The position numbers and the translations under genes are program-made. This document shows positions 49,901-62,609 of a DNA stretch of 64,000 bases, in pieces (position 1 is the first letter of the stretch; the number at the start of each line of letters is the position of its first letter). Source of the DNA: Echinostoma caproni (Eukaryota; Platyhelminthes; Trematoda; Plagiorchiida; Echinostomatidae); NCBI GenBank assembly GCA_900618425.1, contig UZAN01039513.1:85697-149696 (forward strand), written 5' to 3'. Under the pieces are notes generated by a model. That model saw only the letters and a list, made by a program, of their open reading frames with translations, had not been told where the DNA came from and did not search any database.

Positions 49901-51705
49901 AATCTGTTTGTCATATATCTGTCAGTATATGTGATCGAGAAAAAAATTAGCTATCACGAATTTGTTTTGTGAATAATTATTTTTGGAAGAGTCACCTAGA
50001 TTGCTGGCATCATTCGTTTACGATCAGAGTGTGCGGATCATTTTCCATCACATGTTATGTTTGCTCCTGTAGATTAATTATTCAAATCCCAGTTTGATAA
50101 AACATTGGAACAATTAACATCTCAATATGTGGGATTAATCATGCATATCACTAATACTTTCTATTTTTAAATTTGTCCAAAACATCCTGTTAAAAGCCTG
50201 TCGGGCATGATAAACCTTAGCTTTGTTAAATCGCCACTAGAACAACTTTCAACTTTGAAGGCATACTTAAACGAGGATTGAAAAAAATTACACCAGGAGT
50301 TTGGCGTTAACTACGGAGTTCACAAATTCCCGCCTTCGTTGTGTCAAATTCATACATCAGCTCCTCTGTTTTGTAAGTAGGACAAACTGAATACTCGTAC
50401 TTCATGCTTCCGCTGTTGGAGTATTTGGTACAATGCATCATAAACGATTTGGAATCGACTGAGCCACATCGATTTGCTAACGTTCAAAGCACGGAACACT
50501 AAGCCATGATCCAAAAATCTCAACAAATATTTATAATTGCATACAGCGGATCATGAACAACAATTCGCGTCCATAAAACCTCATGAACTTAGTGGTAATC
50601 GCTGTCTTTTTTTGAGATAATTCCAAGGCAGTAAAACACATTGGATTAAACTTGGGTTAAGTCATGGAGCTTCAGTAATGAAAACAATGTTTTCTTTCAT
50701 AAATGCTTTTTACATCATTCTTCAATGAAGGTATTTTTGGCGTGCAAATAAACATGATTGACTCACGCTAAAACTACCCCAGGAATATGTGTAACGTGTT
50801 ATAAGCGAATGCCCCTGATTAGGAAGAACACAAATCACTGAACTGAAACGGGCTGACTGTAATTGAGTGAATACAAGTTACAGGTTCACTGGATGAAATA
50901 CGGATCGCTAATTATTAGGCCTGTCTACACTGGTTAGGTCGAAAGCGAAGGCAACCAGTCGCGTGCGACCCAATGCTAGCGACCTGCGATATGATTTCAG
51001 CTTTCATCGCATAAATGTGTGTAACAGAGGGAGACAGGACGTAGACACTCCTTGCAAAACTCAATATTTGAGCAAATACTCCAGAATGTGCATGAGTGAG
51101 ATTAACAGCACTTGGCATCCACACGAGAAGCCCGGATAATGTACCTGAGGGCGGCTGAACACCTTAATCGCGCTAAGGGAACATAGACGAAGGCTGGTGC
51201 ATACCATAGCTCAACACTTGGGTGCAATGTGTCACGCACGTACGGCTAACGGATGGGGTCACCCCAGTGGATGAATTTCACATCAAAGCTGAGTTGTCAA
51301 CATGATTCACGAGGTACAGCGAATCAAATCGTCAATCTGTATAGTACTGCAGACCTTTGCTATTAGCAACACCCAGAATTCAGTCAAAGAAACTCGTAAC
51401 ACCGTTACATAGGAATAAACACGGAAAATTAAAAAATATGCGAAAGATACACTGAAAGGGGTTTATTCAACAGAAAGTGCTAATCCACAGCTCACCATCC
51501 ACTTTGTTCTTATAATTCAAGTTATCGGCTAACAATGTTTCGAATGTTACTTTTCTTCGGAAGAAGTCTAACACTTGACCCGGGTGAAGGATGAGAACCA
51601 CAGGCACATAAGTCGAAACAAAGAAGATGTGTGTGATCAGCAAACGTCTTCTGAGAGAAGCGTTCACTTGATTCACTATTCAGTTTGCACGGTTTTTTTT
51701 AAAGT
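47000..51705. other. Long stretch without a supported gene
   Basis: AT-rich sequence with short frames only. The frames at 48853-49330 (+) are hydrophobic and low in complexity, typical of AT-rich non-coding DNA. I recognised no repeats, tRNA or transposon motif in it. Confidence 0.5.
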
Positions 51706-51710
51706 TGTTC

Positions 51711-52015
51711 ATTCGAAGCAATCTTTGCTGATGATTGCTAAGCCACGAATGAGAGCAATGGAATCTTTTGCAAGTAAACCAGGGAATATGGGGGAAAGCA
51801 ATAGAAAATGTTGGGTAAGGCATCAATAAGTCTGAGTTTGCCAACGATACCCCGAAGATGGTTGTACCATCTGCATGGTGACAACAAGGTAATTAAGAGT
51901 AACCACTCTAAAAATGGAAGAACTGTGAATTGATGAGGGTTCATTGGGTCGGGAGGAACTTGAAAGAGTTAAGGCACACCTAAACAATTGAGATAAGTTA
52001 AGGTTAAGGTTTGGT
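51711..52015 (-). mobile_element. LINE-A copy 2: 3' fragment running into the assembly gap
   Basis: The minus strand encodes LNLNLSQLF ... RPNEPSSIHSSSIFRVVTLNYLVVTMQ and, after a stop, LLLSPIFPGLLAKDSIALIRGLAIISK. These align without effort with LNLNLEKCL ... VSQPWKYLDVTLE and LVIFPGLLKADFKVLRRG of LINE-A copy 1 (54560-57060). This is the segment after the palm of the reverse transcriptase. The 5' side is cut by the N run at 52016-53012, which may hide the reverse transcriptase, and the 3' end stops near 51711. Several stops show that it is dead. The very long frames drawn through the gap are artefacts. Confidence 0.7.
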
Positions 52016-53012
52016 NNNNNNNNNNNNNNNNNNNNNNNNNNNNNNNNNNNNNNNNNNNNNNNNNNNNNNNNNNNNNNNNNNNNNNNNNNNNNNNNNNNNN
52101 NNNNNNNNNNNNNNNNNNNNNNNNNNNNNNNNNNNNNNNNNNNNNNNNNNNNNNNNNNNNNNNNNNNNNNNNNNNNNNNNNNNNNNNNNNNNNNNNNNNN
52201 NNNNNNNNNNNNNNNNNNNNNNNNNNNNNNNNNNNNNNNNNNNNNNNNNNNNNNNNNNNNNNNNNNNNNNNNNNNNNNNNNNNNNNNNNNNNNNNNNNNN
52301 NNNNNNNNNNNNNNNNNNNNNNNNNNNNNNNNNNNNNNNNNNNNNNNNNNNNNNNNNNNNNNNNNNNNNNNNNNNNNNNNNNNNNNNNNNNNNNNNNNNN
52401 NNNNNNNNNNNNNNNNNNNNNNNNNNNNNNNNNNNNNNNNNNNNNNNNNNNNNNNNNNNNNNNNNNNNNNNNNNNNNNNNNNNNNNNNNNNNNNNNNNNN
52501 NNNNNNNNNNNNNNNNNNNNNNNNNNNNNNNNNNNNNNNNNNNNNNNNNNNNNNNNNNNNNNNNNNNNNNNNNNNNNNNNNNNNNNNNNNNNNNNNNNNN
52601 NNNNNNNNNNNNNNNNNNNNNNNNNNNNNNNNNNNNNNNNNNNNNNNNNNNNNNNNNNNNNNNNNNNNNNNNNNNNNNNNNNNNNNNNNNNNNNNNNNNN
52701 NNNNNNNNNNNNNNNNNNNNNNNNNNNNNNNNNNNNNNNNNNNNNNNNNNNNNNNNNNNNNNNNNNNNNNNNNNNNNNNNNNNNNNNNNNNNNNNNNNNN
52801 NNNNNNNNNNNNNNNNNNNNNNNNNNNNNNNNNNNNNNNNNNNNNNNNNNNNNNNNNNNNNNNNNNNNNNNNNNNNNNNNNNNNNNNNNNNNNNNNNNNN
52901 NNNNNNNNNNNNNNNNNNNNNNNNNNNNNNNNNNNNNNNNNNNNNNNNNNNNNNNNNNNNNNNNNNNNNNNNNNNNNNNNNNNNNNNNNNNNNNNNNNNN
53001 NNNNNNNNNNNN
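52016..53012. other. Assembly gap (997 Ns)
   Basis: A continuous run of unresolved bases. Its left edge lies inside a LINE-A copy, which suggests that a repeat prevented assembly. The true length may differ from the run of Ns. Confidence 0.98.
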
Positions 53013-54555
53013 AGTTCTGAGTCTGGTGGGACATAAACAATAAAATGAACATGAAACCCGTTTGCAAAAAATATCATGTCATGTTTTATACTCAACTTAG
53101 GCTACATATCTGCTAACGCGGTTTCCAGAAAGAAGTGATTAGAAAAAGCCTGGTACTGGTTGTAGCACATTCCGTGTTTGGCTATTCTACGTCCCTAAGC
53201 CTGTTTTGTCGCCATGCATAACATGATTGCCTGTTCTGCACAGCTGCCCCCGGGGTTTCGGTTATTAAAATTACGAGTGTCTTGGAAATTCTGTGTACAA
53301 ACTGGAATCTGTCATGTGTACGTGTATGGCATGCGCCATGCAAAACACTTTGTTTATTTGGTTCAAGTAAGTGAGCAAGAACTTATGCACTTTTGCAGTT
53401 GAACCAGACAGTAATGCTGTTATTCCAACGCGGTTTTTTTGCTACTATCATTCCAGTCATGTGATGGTTGTGCAGGTGGCAGTGAACATGTTCGTCTGGC
53501 ATGCGAACGGTGTCAAGAGTGGTTTCGGAACGCCTAAGCATTTCTGATTTGTGAGGAGAGGTACTGTGCCCTAAGAATAGCGGTTACGAGTGGATCGTAT
53601 GGTTTTTGGACCGAGGNCGAGGATTGAAATGGTTCAAATTCTCTGTAAACAAATAGACAATGATCGTTGATTAGAAAAATGCGTCCTGTGAGTGAATTCT
53701 ATGTACAGAACACTCAGTAAGCTTTAGACTGAAATACACCAGAAAAAATGCTAAAAAATTAGAAAAAAGGACAAAAGATCAAACAGTCAACAGAAGATGT
53801 ATTTTTCGCTTCGAATGGATGGGCACTCGGCTAACATAGACGAAAAAAGAATAACTGGCAAGATGCTGATCATGCAACAGAAAAAAACATGGAAACACAG
53901 CAATGGAATGCTTAGTTGTCAGGCTTGTAAATGCACGTTCGCTTCCAGTTTATCTCTTAGATTATTTCGCACGCACGTAAATTGCATTGTCTAGATATTG
54001 ACGATAAATTCACTAGGGGGAGTTGCACGAGTCAAAATGGGTTGCCTTTGAACCATTAAAAAGGTACTATGCCGGGAGTGATCTGTCCGCATAGGGAAGT
54101 CAAAGCCAAACTGCAAAGGATTCTCAGCCGAGTAGAAGTGTGCATTTCGAGCAAGCCGGGTGTGAAACTAGTCGATCCGAACCGGTGGAAGTGATATGCT
54201 CAATTTGCACCTGGCTAGCGTGTGAATAATGAATACGGCGTGCCAAAAAAGGGTTCTGATATCGAACATTCTGTGTTCAAAGAGCTCAGTTCTTTCGGGG
54301 TCCTTAAAGGTGAGTGCCTACGTTCAAGAGTACCTACATGAATGCTGCGACAGACCGAATGCCACTTGCAAACCGAACTCATACTGGGCTATCGAGTTAC
54401 TTCAAATGCTCAGGAATCTAAAATCTTAGCAAGCAGTATGCAAAAGCGATAGTTGGTTTACCAGTTAATAGGAAAATCGCAGCATATACTTCTTGATGTG
54501 TCTGAGCTGGTTTGATGAGTTCATAACATAATTTGTGAAAGCTCACTTTAAAATG
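53013..54555. other. No supported gene
   Basis: A 65-codon frame (53797-53994, +) contains a C-x2-C-x-C and a later H-x2-C, but spacing does not fit a C2H2 zinc finger. Other frames lack domains. A single N lies at 53617. Confidence 0.45.
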
Positions 54556-54559
54556 TTTT

Positions 54560-57060
54560 TCTAGTGTAGTGTAGGGTGGGATTTGCATGCACACCGGTCA
54601 ATGTGTAGAGGATGGTAGCAATCTTATAGGATACTGTCATCAAACTTCAAGCACGCGTCAATATAGGCATTACACATATTGCCAATCACAACAGATAACT
54701 GCACTTGGGATATTGAGGGACCACGCCTCAAAACCTTGAAATCAGCCTTCAGTAAACCAGGGAAAATTACAAGGGGATACTAAAGGGGTATGGGGAGGAC
54801 GCATTGTTGAACGAAATCGTCTATCACCGAAAAGTCGGAACAGAAGTGGCGCAGTCTTCTTATCTGGAAAGAGAGAACCTTCAACTCGCGAGCAACAGTT
54901 TGGGTATGTAAGCATCAGCGAAGATTACTTTCAAGTGTGACATCTAAGTACTTCCATGGCTGACCCGGATCATCGGATTTCCATGAAACTGTACGTTGTC
55001 GCAGGGAGATGGAGAAGGGTTTAGAATAAAAATACATTCAAGGCATTTTTCAAGATTAAGATTAAGACCATATGAAGTGGAATATGAAACGAGGTGGGAA
55101 AGTTTTGTGTTACATTCAACCACTTCTAATTGGTTAGATACGGAAACAGAAATGGTGACATCATCAGCATACCTTAAACGTCGAACAGGGGGAGAAATAT
55201 GTAAGTCATTGATATAAGTCGAAAAACGATAGGGTGATAGGAGAGCACTTTGAAGTATCTCCCAGATGTTGAGTGATGCGTTTGGCTGTTTTCTTCCCAA
55301 TTTAACGTACTGATATCTTTGCGAAAAGTAATCAGCAAGCCAGTTAAGAAGTGAAGCGGGGAGGCCAAAAGAATGGAGCTTGTTAAGCAAAAGAGAACGG
55401 GGCACCGAGTCGTTATTGGATTTACAGATGAAATGAACTAGAGAAGAAACGGAATCTAATGTAGAGCGGTTCTGTTTGTATGCAAACTGATAAGTCTCAT
55501 CGGGGGTGGTAAGGGAAAACTGAAGGCAATACAGAACTGATCGCACCACCAACTTCAAACCGGTGGACCTGATAGCAATTGTTCTGAAACGCTTCTCCAT
55601 TGGATTCTTTGACGTTCCTTTGGGAATGGGAGTAATTCTCACTGGGCGCCAGTAATCCAAGATAGTTCGCAGTTCGAGTAAAACATCAGCTGTGTGCAAA
55701 TATGTCAGACGGTGGCAGAGCACCGTGTTTAACAAGGGTAGGACTTATGTTGTCTGGACCAGGTGCGGTCGACACCTTGAGAGAAGACATGTGTTTATGC
55801 ATCTCACTAGGGGTGAGGAGATCAAACGAAAGTTGGATGTTTGGAGAACTGGAATCAACATAACTGGGGAATGTATCGGATGAAGAATGAACAAATGCTG
55901 CATTCAGCTTTTCAATTTCAATAGGAGGACTGGAAATCAATTTGTTCTGCCTGCAGAGTAGATTGATTCCACGCTTCATAGCCTTACAGTTCCTCGTCGC
56001 AAAAACTGACTTGCATAAAAGGTGTCCAACTGTCCTATTTCCCTCTTGATCAGAAAAGATAGTCGTTGCATTTCAGTCCGCGTGCCACATTTAAGTGCAC
56101 GTTCCTTTTCGCGGCAAAGACGTTTAGGAAAAGGTGTTTATATTCTGCAATTTTGAAGGAACACAGCTCTCATGAGACAGCACATGTAAAAAAACACGAT
56201 TTACCACGTCGTTTGGAAATGTTATATCAAACAAGCAGGTTGCGCTTAAAGGAATACAATCGCTTACCACCATAAGCGACTCTCTAAGCAGGACAATATT
56301 GTCTGGGGAAATATCTCGCTGACGGAACATGATGTGTTTGGGTTGAGTAGTAGTGAGTAAATCTTAGTTCTGACCAAAATCAGGTTGCAATCAGTGGTTT
56401 CTAAGAGGGAAAACTGTTTGATAGAAAATGTGTCAGCGTGATTTGTGATTATGTGGTCTCGATGAGAGGTTCCTCTAGTCGGTTCGATAATAAGGCCACA
56501 GAGGTTTAGACAGAATGAGAGGTGCAGGGGGTGTGGCTAAAGTCACCAGCTATTAGGTGCAGACTGTCAGCCAGACATGGGTCAATAACCGTTGGGACAT
56601 TACAGTAAAATGTGTCAATTTGTGATAACCTACACTGCGGTGCAATTTATTAATTACTGATGGCGATAGAAAGAAAGCAGGAGAACTTCGGGTGACGGAC
56701 GACAGTCAAGCAATCGACATCATTCTGTGAATACCTCATAAGTACTTCGGACGGACCGCACGAATTTGAATTGATGTAGGTAATCACACCGTCTTCTTAT
56801 TTCTTCCTACACCGTTATCTATCCTGTCTGAAGCAGACAAAAATATCCAGCTCGACCACAGAATCGTCCACATCATCATTGAGGCATGACTTCTGAAGAC
56901 ACAACACACAAAAGGTGTGAAATTCCTTTCACTGGAGCAGGTAGAATAAATCCGGAATCTTCCCAAACACAGAACGGACATTTCTACTCACAATGGTAAG
57001 TACAGTCATCTTGCTGGGACTATTGAGACCAGTTTGCCAACCGGCACGAATGCGTTTTCC
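54560..57060 (-). mobile_element. LINE-A copy 1: CR1-like non-LTR retrotransposon with endonuclease and reverse transcriptase
   Basis: This is the most complete retroelement in the window. Read from 57060 downwards on the minus strand there is an apurinic-type endonuclease: LTIVSRNVRSVFGK, SCLNDDVDDSVVELD (where the family has ETWL), CFRQDR...GVITYI (family RDRxxGGGV), LIAGDFSH near 56534-56548 (GDFN box) and DHIITNH near 56430-56458. A linker (QRDISPDNIVLLRESL) and the reverse transcriptase (55979-54944) follow, then a C-terminal part (WKYLDVTLE, VIFPGLLKADF) to about 54560. Endonuclease and reverse transcriptase lie in several frames with stops, so the copy is inactive. It is one of three LINE-A copies, all minus, between 51.7 and 63.5 kb. 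Confidence 0.9.
54944..55979 (-). pseudogene. LINE-A reverse transcriptase pseudogene
   Basis: Two overlapping open frames (55686-55979 and 54944-55735) hold most of the domain. The first has KVSTAPGPDNISPTLVK, the fingers block that opens non-LTR reverse transcriptases. The second runs from LDYWRPVRITPIPKG (family: W..a.v.PI.K) through FRTIAIRST (family: yRPISl), YQFAYKQNRSTLDSV (family: QfayR..RST.Da), NKLHSFGLPASLLNWLADYFSQR, SALLSPYRFSTYINDL and the catalytic YADD (55160-55171). Between CKSNNDSVP and RSLLLNKL about 20 residues are missing, taking with them the motif A aspartate (D-x-SSAFN in relatives), and the PQG of motif B reads LQS. It therefore cannot be active although the frame is largely open. 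Confidence 0.9.
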
Positions 57061-57064
57061 GCGT

Positions 57065-60000
57065 TTGCATTAGTTGTGCGTTTGGCTGGCAGCATGGTTT
57101 TTCATAACAACATCCATAATTTTAAACATGAATTCCTTTAAGTGTACATAGTTAAAACGCGCATATTTAGCAACTGGTTGGATAAATTTCAGAACGCAAC
57201 GGGGGCGAGAAATTGTAGCGCAGATGTTCAAGCGGCACGCTTTCAGTGTTCGACTGAAATAAAATGCTACAAATAGAATGATAGTTTATTGAGTTGTTTT
57301 AGAATGATAGTTCGAAAACAATGAACATGCATCTATCATGCTTAAAATTTACCTCCTACATCATATTTTATCGTTAGATACCACATATAATTTGCACGTT
57401 ACTCCGCGATGCTTTCCTATTCCACGACTTTCAGCAAATCACCTCTTCCCGTTTTGAGGTTGCACATCCACCTGCTTTTGCTACATTCCACTACGGAGCT
57501 AATCGCATCACATAACTCATTGAACCGAAGCATTAGGTCAACTTCGAAGATTTATCTTTCCAGAAGCAGTGAAACATTATGAAACCCCACTGGACATTCA
57601 ATTTTTTTTATTTTTTATAATTGTTCCTAAGACGTAAACGATCGGGTTATTGAGCACAGTAAAACACCATCCAAATGATACCACTGTTTTGCACATCTTT
57701 ATCTCCCCGATACATTCAACTTAAGCAACCAAATCAACCAAATCCTATTCTACCTCCACGTGGTGAACAGTGCAGCACGAGTAGTGATTGGCCCAAACAT
57801 CATGTGGAAAGATGAAAACACGAGAGTTTTCAATATTTGTAATCTGACTACCAAATATATGCTCTCAATCGTCCTATAAAGTCAAATTAGACCTCCTGAC
57901 CCAATTTCACCTCACAATGAACCGAATCATGCTATCGACAATAATGCGAAAACAACTCAGTGGAATATCCCTCAATCTATTCCCTGGCGGTTCTTCCGCA
58001 TCAGCGATTTCGTTCCTAGGTAAATATATCCCCAAATGAAACCATATGCTTGCATGTCTACCCCTCCATATCCTCAGGACCACAATGTTATGCAAAGGTG
58101 ATTAGCCGAGGATGAATGCGAAGGAATTCATTCTACGTAAAGGTTTGTTCGACATCGTCAGATGATCTTGCGCTAACGTCATCTGTCCGAAATCACTTCA
58201 TGTCCTCAAAACCGACATGATCATTAAATATGTTGCATACTCCTTCATTGTGATGGATGAGACAGACAATATGTTCGGGACAAAATGAGGAGCTTGGTCG
58301 GTGCACATCCGTTTTAATCAATTCTGTTCTTGTGAATTCCATGCGGACTGCTTTGCGATCACACACAAAAGCGTAAAGAATAATTTTATCCTCTCTCTTG
58401 GCTCAGTGAATCAGCACACGAGACATAGGGAAATATAGACCACCAGTGTTCTCCCTATACACTTAATAGCTTGATTTTCGTTAGTGTGTATCTCAGGAAT
58501 ACGAGTTTCAAACGCGAACCGGTAGATTTGCGCATCGAATTCGGAGAGATACTCCAAAGGGGGATACACTGCTACCCAGTACAGACAAGAGCAAAACAGC
58601 TGTTAAATGCTATCAAGTGAGTTACTACACAGTTGTTTCATCGTAAATTTATTCCGTTCTTTTCCACCAATCAAAGAGGGCGTAGTAGATGCATTTATTC
58701 ACGTTTTCAAACGCGGCTTCAGATCGTATCAGAGCGGTTTACGTCAGGAAAACGTAATTATTATTGATTGGTTTGCAAGTAACTAAGGTGTGATTCTGTA
58801 ACATGTCATCACAATCCTAACCCTACTTATGCCGAGTTTATCCCACGATCAGAAGTAACATATACGTAGTTGAACGCCCAATAATTCTCGCAAAATTGAA
58901 TAGCATGTCTATACTTAATGAACTTCTCAACTATTCGTAACTTGGTTTCACACAATTTTTAACAATGTTTGAACGAAATCAGATTTTCCTGTTGAAATCT
59001 GTCGAGCCAAAGAACAAAATGTATCTTCTACATCGACAATTCTACTACTATTTGTGTATTTTATCCAGCTATTTTAAGGATCCTTTAAATCGCTTATAAA
59101 GAGCGGGATTGCTGGATATTCAAACGTGTTTGCTCTATCTCGGAGCACAAAAGATTCGTGTCTGTGTGGGTGCGCGCGCGCGCGTTTAAATTTTAGGCCC
59201 TGTGAATTAAGAGCAGAATGAGAGAACGTAAAAACGCGCGCAAACAGGAGGATCTTGAATCCACTACCGGGTGCAAAGGATTAAACGATGTACTAAAAAG
59301 GGAAAATGTTCTGTGATGTTTTTGGTGGCCCTATGAGTGAGACAAGGCTGCGGAAGGGAGAGGCGAGCGGTATGAGAATTAAATTTCTGGGCCTTAAGAG
59401 CGAATGCGCATAAGATCCAAATTGATCCCTGGGTGGATTTAAATGAGCACCCTCAACTAATGAAATTTAAACTTACCGTGTTAAAAGTCACAAATGTATC
59501 GAGGCTCAGTCGATAGTATCTTTTAGACAATAACAATGGCATCATCTATATTCATTATTTGACCCGTCTCTACCAAGTTATCTGTGGTAGAATTGTTCAA
59601 CGGTCCTCCATTTTTGGAAGTATTACTTGTTTCAAAAGCTGAATAGTATTATGATGAGAACAACTAACAGTTACGTTCACTAATATTAGGAAGGATAGTT
59701 GAGGATATGCAGACTTGTTCCGTTGGTTTCAGTACACACGGATACGGGTATACCATTCGCAAGCACCCGCATTGCAGTATTAAAAATCACAGCTCTCTTT
59801 TTGTGGCTCGCTTTCAATAAACGTTGTGAAAGCTGCGCTTGATAGAACGGGTTAACATAAGTAGTAGATGTAACCATAAGATCAAAAATAAAACACTCAA
59901 ACCTCCGGGCATTTCGATACTTTCAATCCGGGTAAGTGATCTTCTCCGTTCAACCCCTTTGTTCTGTAAATAGCACGGTGAATGGTTATGTAATGTCCAT

Positions 60001-60975
60001 CATAACAGACCTCTCCGGAGTTTAAACTGTGTGGGAAATACTTACATCGCTAAACTTTGAGCAGTCTCGTGAGGTTTAGCCTATAAAATCCACTTTGTTC
60101 CGTGAAATCAACAAATTTATGCAATGAGATATTTCGAGTATCAGGTTTGGCTTAATTCCGATGGGAAACTTCAAAAACTTTAAACATATTTTGGTAAGCT
60201 TTCATTTTCGAACCAAGAAAACTCGAATTCTCACCAGAGAAAATTTGAATATTGTTCACTTCCAAAAATCTTTTAAATTAAACTCCATGTTCGCAATTTT
60301 TGAGCAGAAAAATAAGGGATAAACTAGATGACCAACATTCACTATTAATTAATCACTTTTATGATGAGTTACAGTCCAGGTTACAGTCTTGTCAAGGATG
60401 CATTTTTCGGCCATTTCGAAACCGGTTTCAGTGAGAAACGTCGCAATATTCGCTTCAACGTAGACTTAAGAAAAGGTAAAATAAATTATGGAAACCGCAT
60501 TGAGCGTCAAAATTTATCAAATCTCAAAACACACTTGACGAATTTGGTTCTGAAAGTGGGATGAATAATTTCAGCATTATTCTCATTTATTCATTAAAAT
60601 AAGTATATGAAATATAAATACCTTTTTAATTCCTCTTTTATTCATTGAAGATACAAATGTACAGTCAACATTCAGGAAGGAAGGCCGTAGCCATACAAAA
60701 GCTGCCCGGGAATCCTACCGGTGGCGGAGCGGTTCGATCGCGGAACTCACAAGTCACAAGTTTGTGACACAATCGCTGTTCAGCAATAAGACGCTCTGAT
60801 ACTTTCTCGAACTGTTATTTGAATGAGCTGAATATTTGAAGTATAGATCACTAAAGATAGAAAAGCAATGCAGGTGCTGATTCTTTACTTTAAAGTAATT
60901 GTTTGAACTTCCATAAAATGCGTTGACTCCGAGCCGCGTTTAGGATAACTTACACACAAAAACGCTTACATACAT
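57065..60975. other. No supported gene; GC-dinucleotide repeat
   Basis: Non-coding AT-rich sequence. A GTGCGCGCGCGCGCG tract lies at about 59169-59184. A short ggtggcggagcggttcgatcgc segment near 60721-60745 has tRNA-like boxes too close together to be a tRNA or SINE. The 67-codon frame at 60361-60564 (+) starts with two ATGs but has no recognised domain. Confidence 0.45.
59169..59184. repeat. Alternating GC tract
   Basis: Fifteen or so alternating purine-pyrimidine bases (GTGCGCGCGCGCGCG), a simple dinucleotide repeat of a type able to adopt Z-DNA. A second GT/GC tract lies at about 11866-11882. Confidence 0.8.
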
Positions 60976-60979
60976 AAGG

Positions 60980-61290
60980 CTAGTGCTGGGATGAGCGAGG
61001 GCCGATACTCGCAACAATCTCCCATAAACGGGTTGTGCTATATCGTGTAAATTCAAAATGAGAAACAGTGTGACCAGCTGCCAGGTGGCCGAGTGGGTGG
61101 TATGCTTGCGTTCTATCCGTGAGATCCCCTGTTCGATCCACTGTTGGGCCAATGAATTCGCACAGCTGATGAGACCCAACTAGATCAGAACAGCTGTCCA
61201 GTGCTTCCCAGCTTTTCAGCTCACGCCTGATTTACACGACGAATTCATCATCAAAACAAATCAAATCTTCCATTTCTCCCATGACACAAA
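60980..61290 (+). repeat. tRNA-derived SINE, family 1, copy
   Basis: The head CTAGTGCTGGGATGAGCGAGG is followed by box A tggccgagtgg (61086-61096) and a box B relic gttcgatcca (61131-61140), then GATGAGACCCAAC, CAGTGCTTCCCAGCTTT and a shortened tail ending CAAATCTTCCATTTCTCCC. It keeps the best box A of the copies here. It matches the 25340 copy along its whole length, with a small deletion in the tail. The 79-codon frame on the opposite strand is a by-product. Confidence 0.85.
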
Positions 61291-61950
61291 CAATTTACAT
61301 CAAACCAACTCTAGACGAAAGGATAAAACATGGAGTCATTTTGGGATCAGAAATTGCAAGACGTTTATTCAATGCAGAATGCTAGTTGCTCACAAATTGG
61401 CCGTCCTTCTGCGGAGAATTTTTGAAAGGTGAATGCACTGAACAATGAGGACTGTTGACAGCTGCTCTTATCTGCTAATGAAACACTAAGGATTGTCCAA
61501 AACACCGTGTGGAACAAAAGCATACGAAATCAAGGACGGTTGTTTGTTAGTAACACTCGGTAGAGATGAGACACGATCTACCGGTATATTTATTACTTCA
61601 GAGTATTCCATAAAAACACTATTTTGATTCAGAATCAGTGAAAATCTTCAAACAAGGCTGATCAAAAGACTGGTGATTTTCTCGACTTCTGAGGTTTTTG
61701 TGCAAATCGGTAAACACATACATTTCATGGTATCATTTTTAAACTAGAAAGCACCCATGGACTGTGACAATAAGTCAAATTTCAAAATAAGCTCGATTTC
61801 GGCTCATTAGTTACCGGCCAAATACAGTACTCTTTGAAAGATAAAATTAACATGACTAACAAAATAGAAAAAGTGGACCACCTCTGTTTGTATGTTTTTA
61901 CACTGGTAATATTGTAGGGTGTACATGGGAGTTTAAACCTTTCTGCAAAT
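61291..61950. other. No supported gene
   Basis: About 660 bases between a SINE and a possible Penelope-like remnant. No open frame over 60 codons, no RNA gene and no recognised repeat. Confidence 0.55.
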
Positions 61951-61954
61951 GTCA

Positions 61955-62365
61955 TATGTATTGTTCAAGGAATCCAAAACACCAACGGATTGCCACTGGC
62001 TTTATGATACTTGCGTCTATGGTTGACAATGGTAAATCCAAAGTTCTGCGGGACTGTTCTTGAACGCCCAACGGTGGGGGGTTGTTCAACCGAAACTGGA
62101 TTGCTTTGGCTGTTGACAATAAGCGAGCTTGAACTGCTTTCATCACCCTTCGGGTATCGTGTAGATCGGTCTACCGCTTTGATCATTCTGACACGATGTC
62201 CCGTTTCAAACCAGTGAGCCGTGATTGCTGTCTCGTCCCCCTTCGGTTCCCGTCAATCCGCGAATAAGTGAGCTGCGGCGGTGTTATTGAATGCGTTCGG
62301 TGGTGCGACCATTGTAAATGGTTCGACAGGAACCGACAAAACTGCTGAGCGCAGAACGAAATCAT
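61955..62365 (-). mobile_element. Possible second Penelope-like GIY-YIG remnant
   Basis: Minus-strand frames read AVLSVPVEPFTMVA (position of the GIY/YIG block YSVPCxxC..VYVG), then EPKGDETAITAHWFETGHRVRMIKAVDRSTRYPK, which keeps the family's S-A-I-A-x-H ... TGH-x-V spacing. After a frame change, VMKAVQARLLSTAKAIQFRLNN occupies the place of the conserved E-A-x-x-I ... LN segment. Key residues (the Y-x-G and the catalytic Glu) are not preserved, so this rests on pattern and order only. It lies about 250 bp from LINE-A copy 3. It could instead be a decayed host exon. Confidence 0.4.
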
Positions 62366-62609
62366 TGTAGAAGGTCATATATGTGACTCAATGATCACAA
62401 TGGTTTAACAAAAGCGAGGTTCAGTATGGCCTTGATAACGAGTCACTTGACTTCATTCAGTCAACAATTGTGCTGACAAGGTACCACTGTAAATACTAAT
62501 ATGGTCAGCGAACACAAGTAGTACGCCGCAACTATATCAGAACTCTGGACGTCACTTCGGCTGTTGAAGAAACGAGTGCTACCAAATCATCCATTTCGGC
62601 AAAAAAAAA

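Noticed and set aside
52004..53095. Open frames of 341-414 codons through the N run
   Set aside because: They consist almost wholly of unknown residues from the assembly gap. Only the left end (a LINE-A fragment) has meaning.
53797..53994. Zinc-finger-like LSCQACKCTFASSLSL...
   Set aside because: The distance from the second Cys to the His and the final H-x2-C do not fit a C2H2 finger; no repeat unit is present.
60715..60750. tRNA-like segment with box A- and box B-like strings
   Set aside because: The two boxes are nearly adjacent, and no cloverleaf or SINE body follows.
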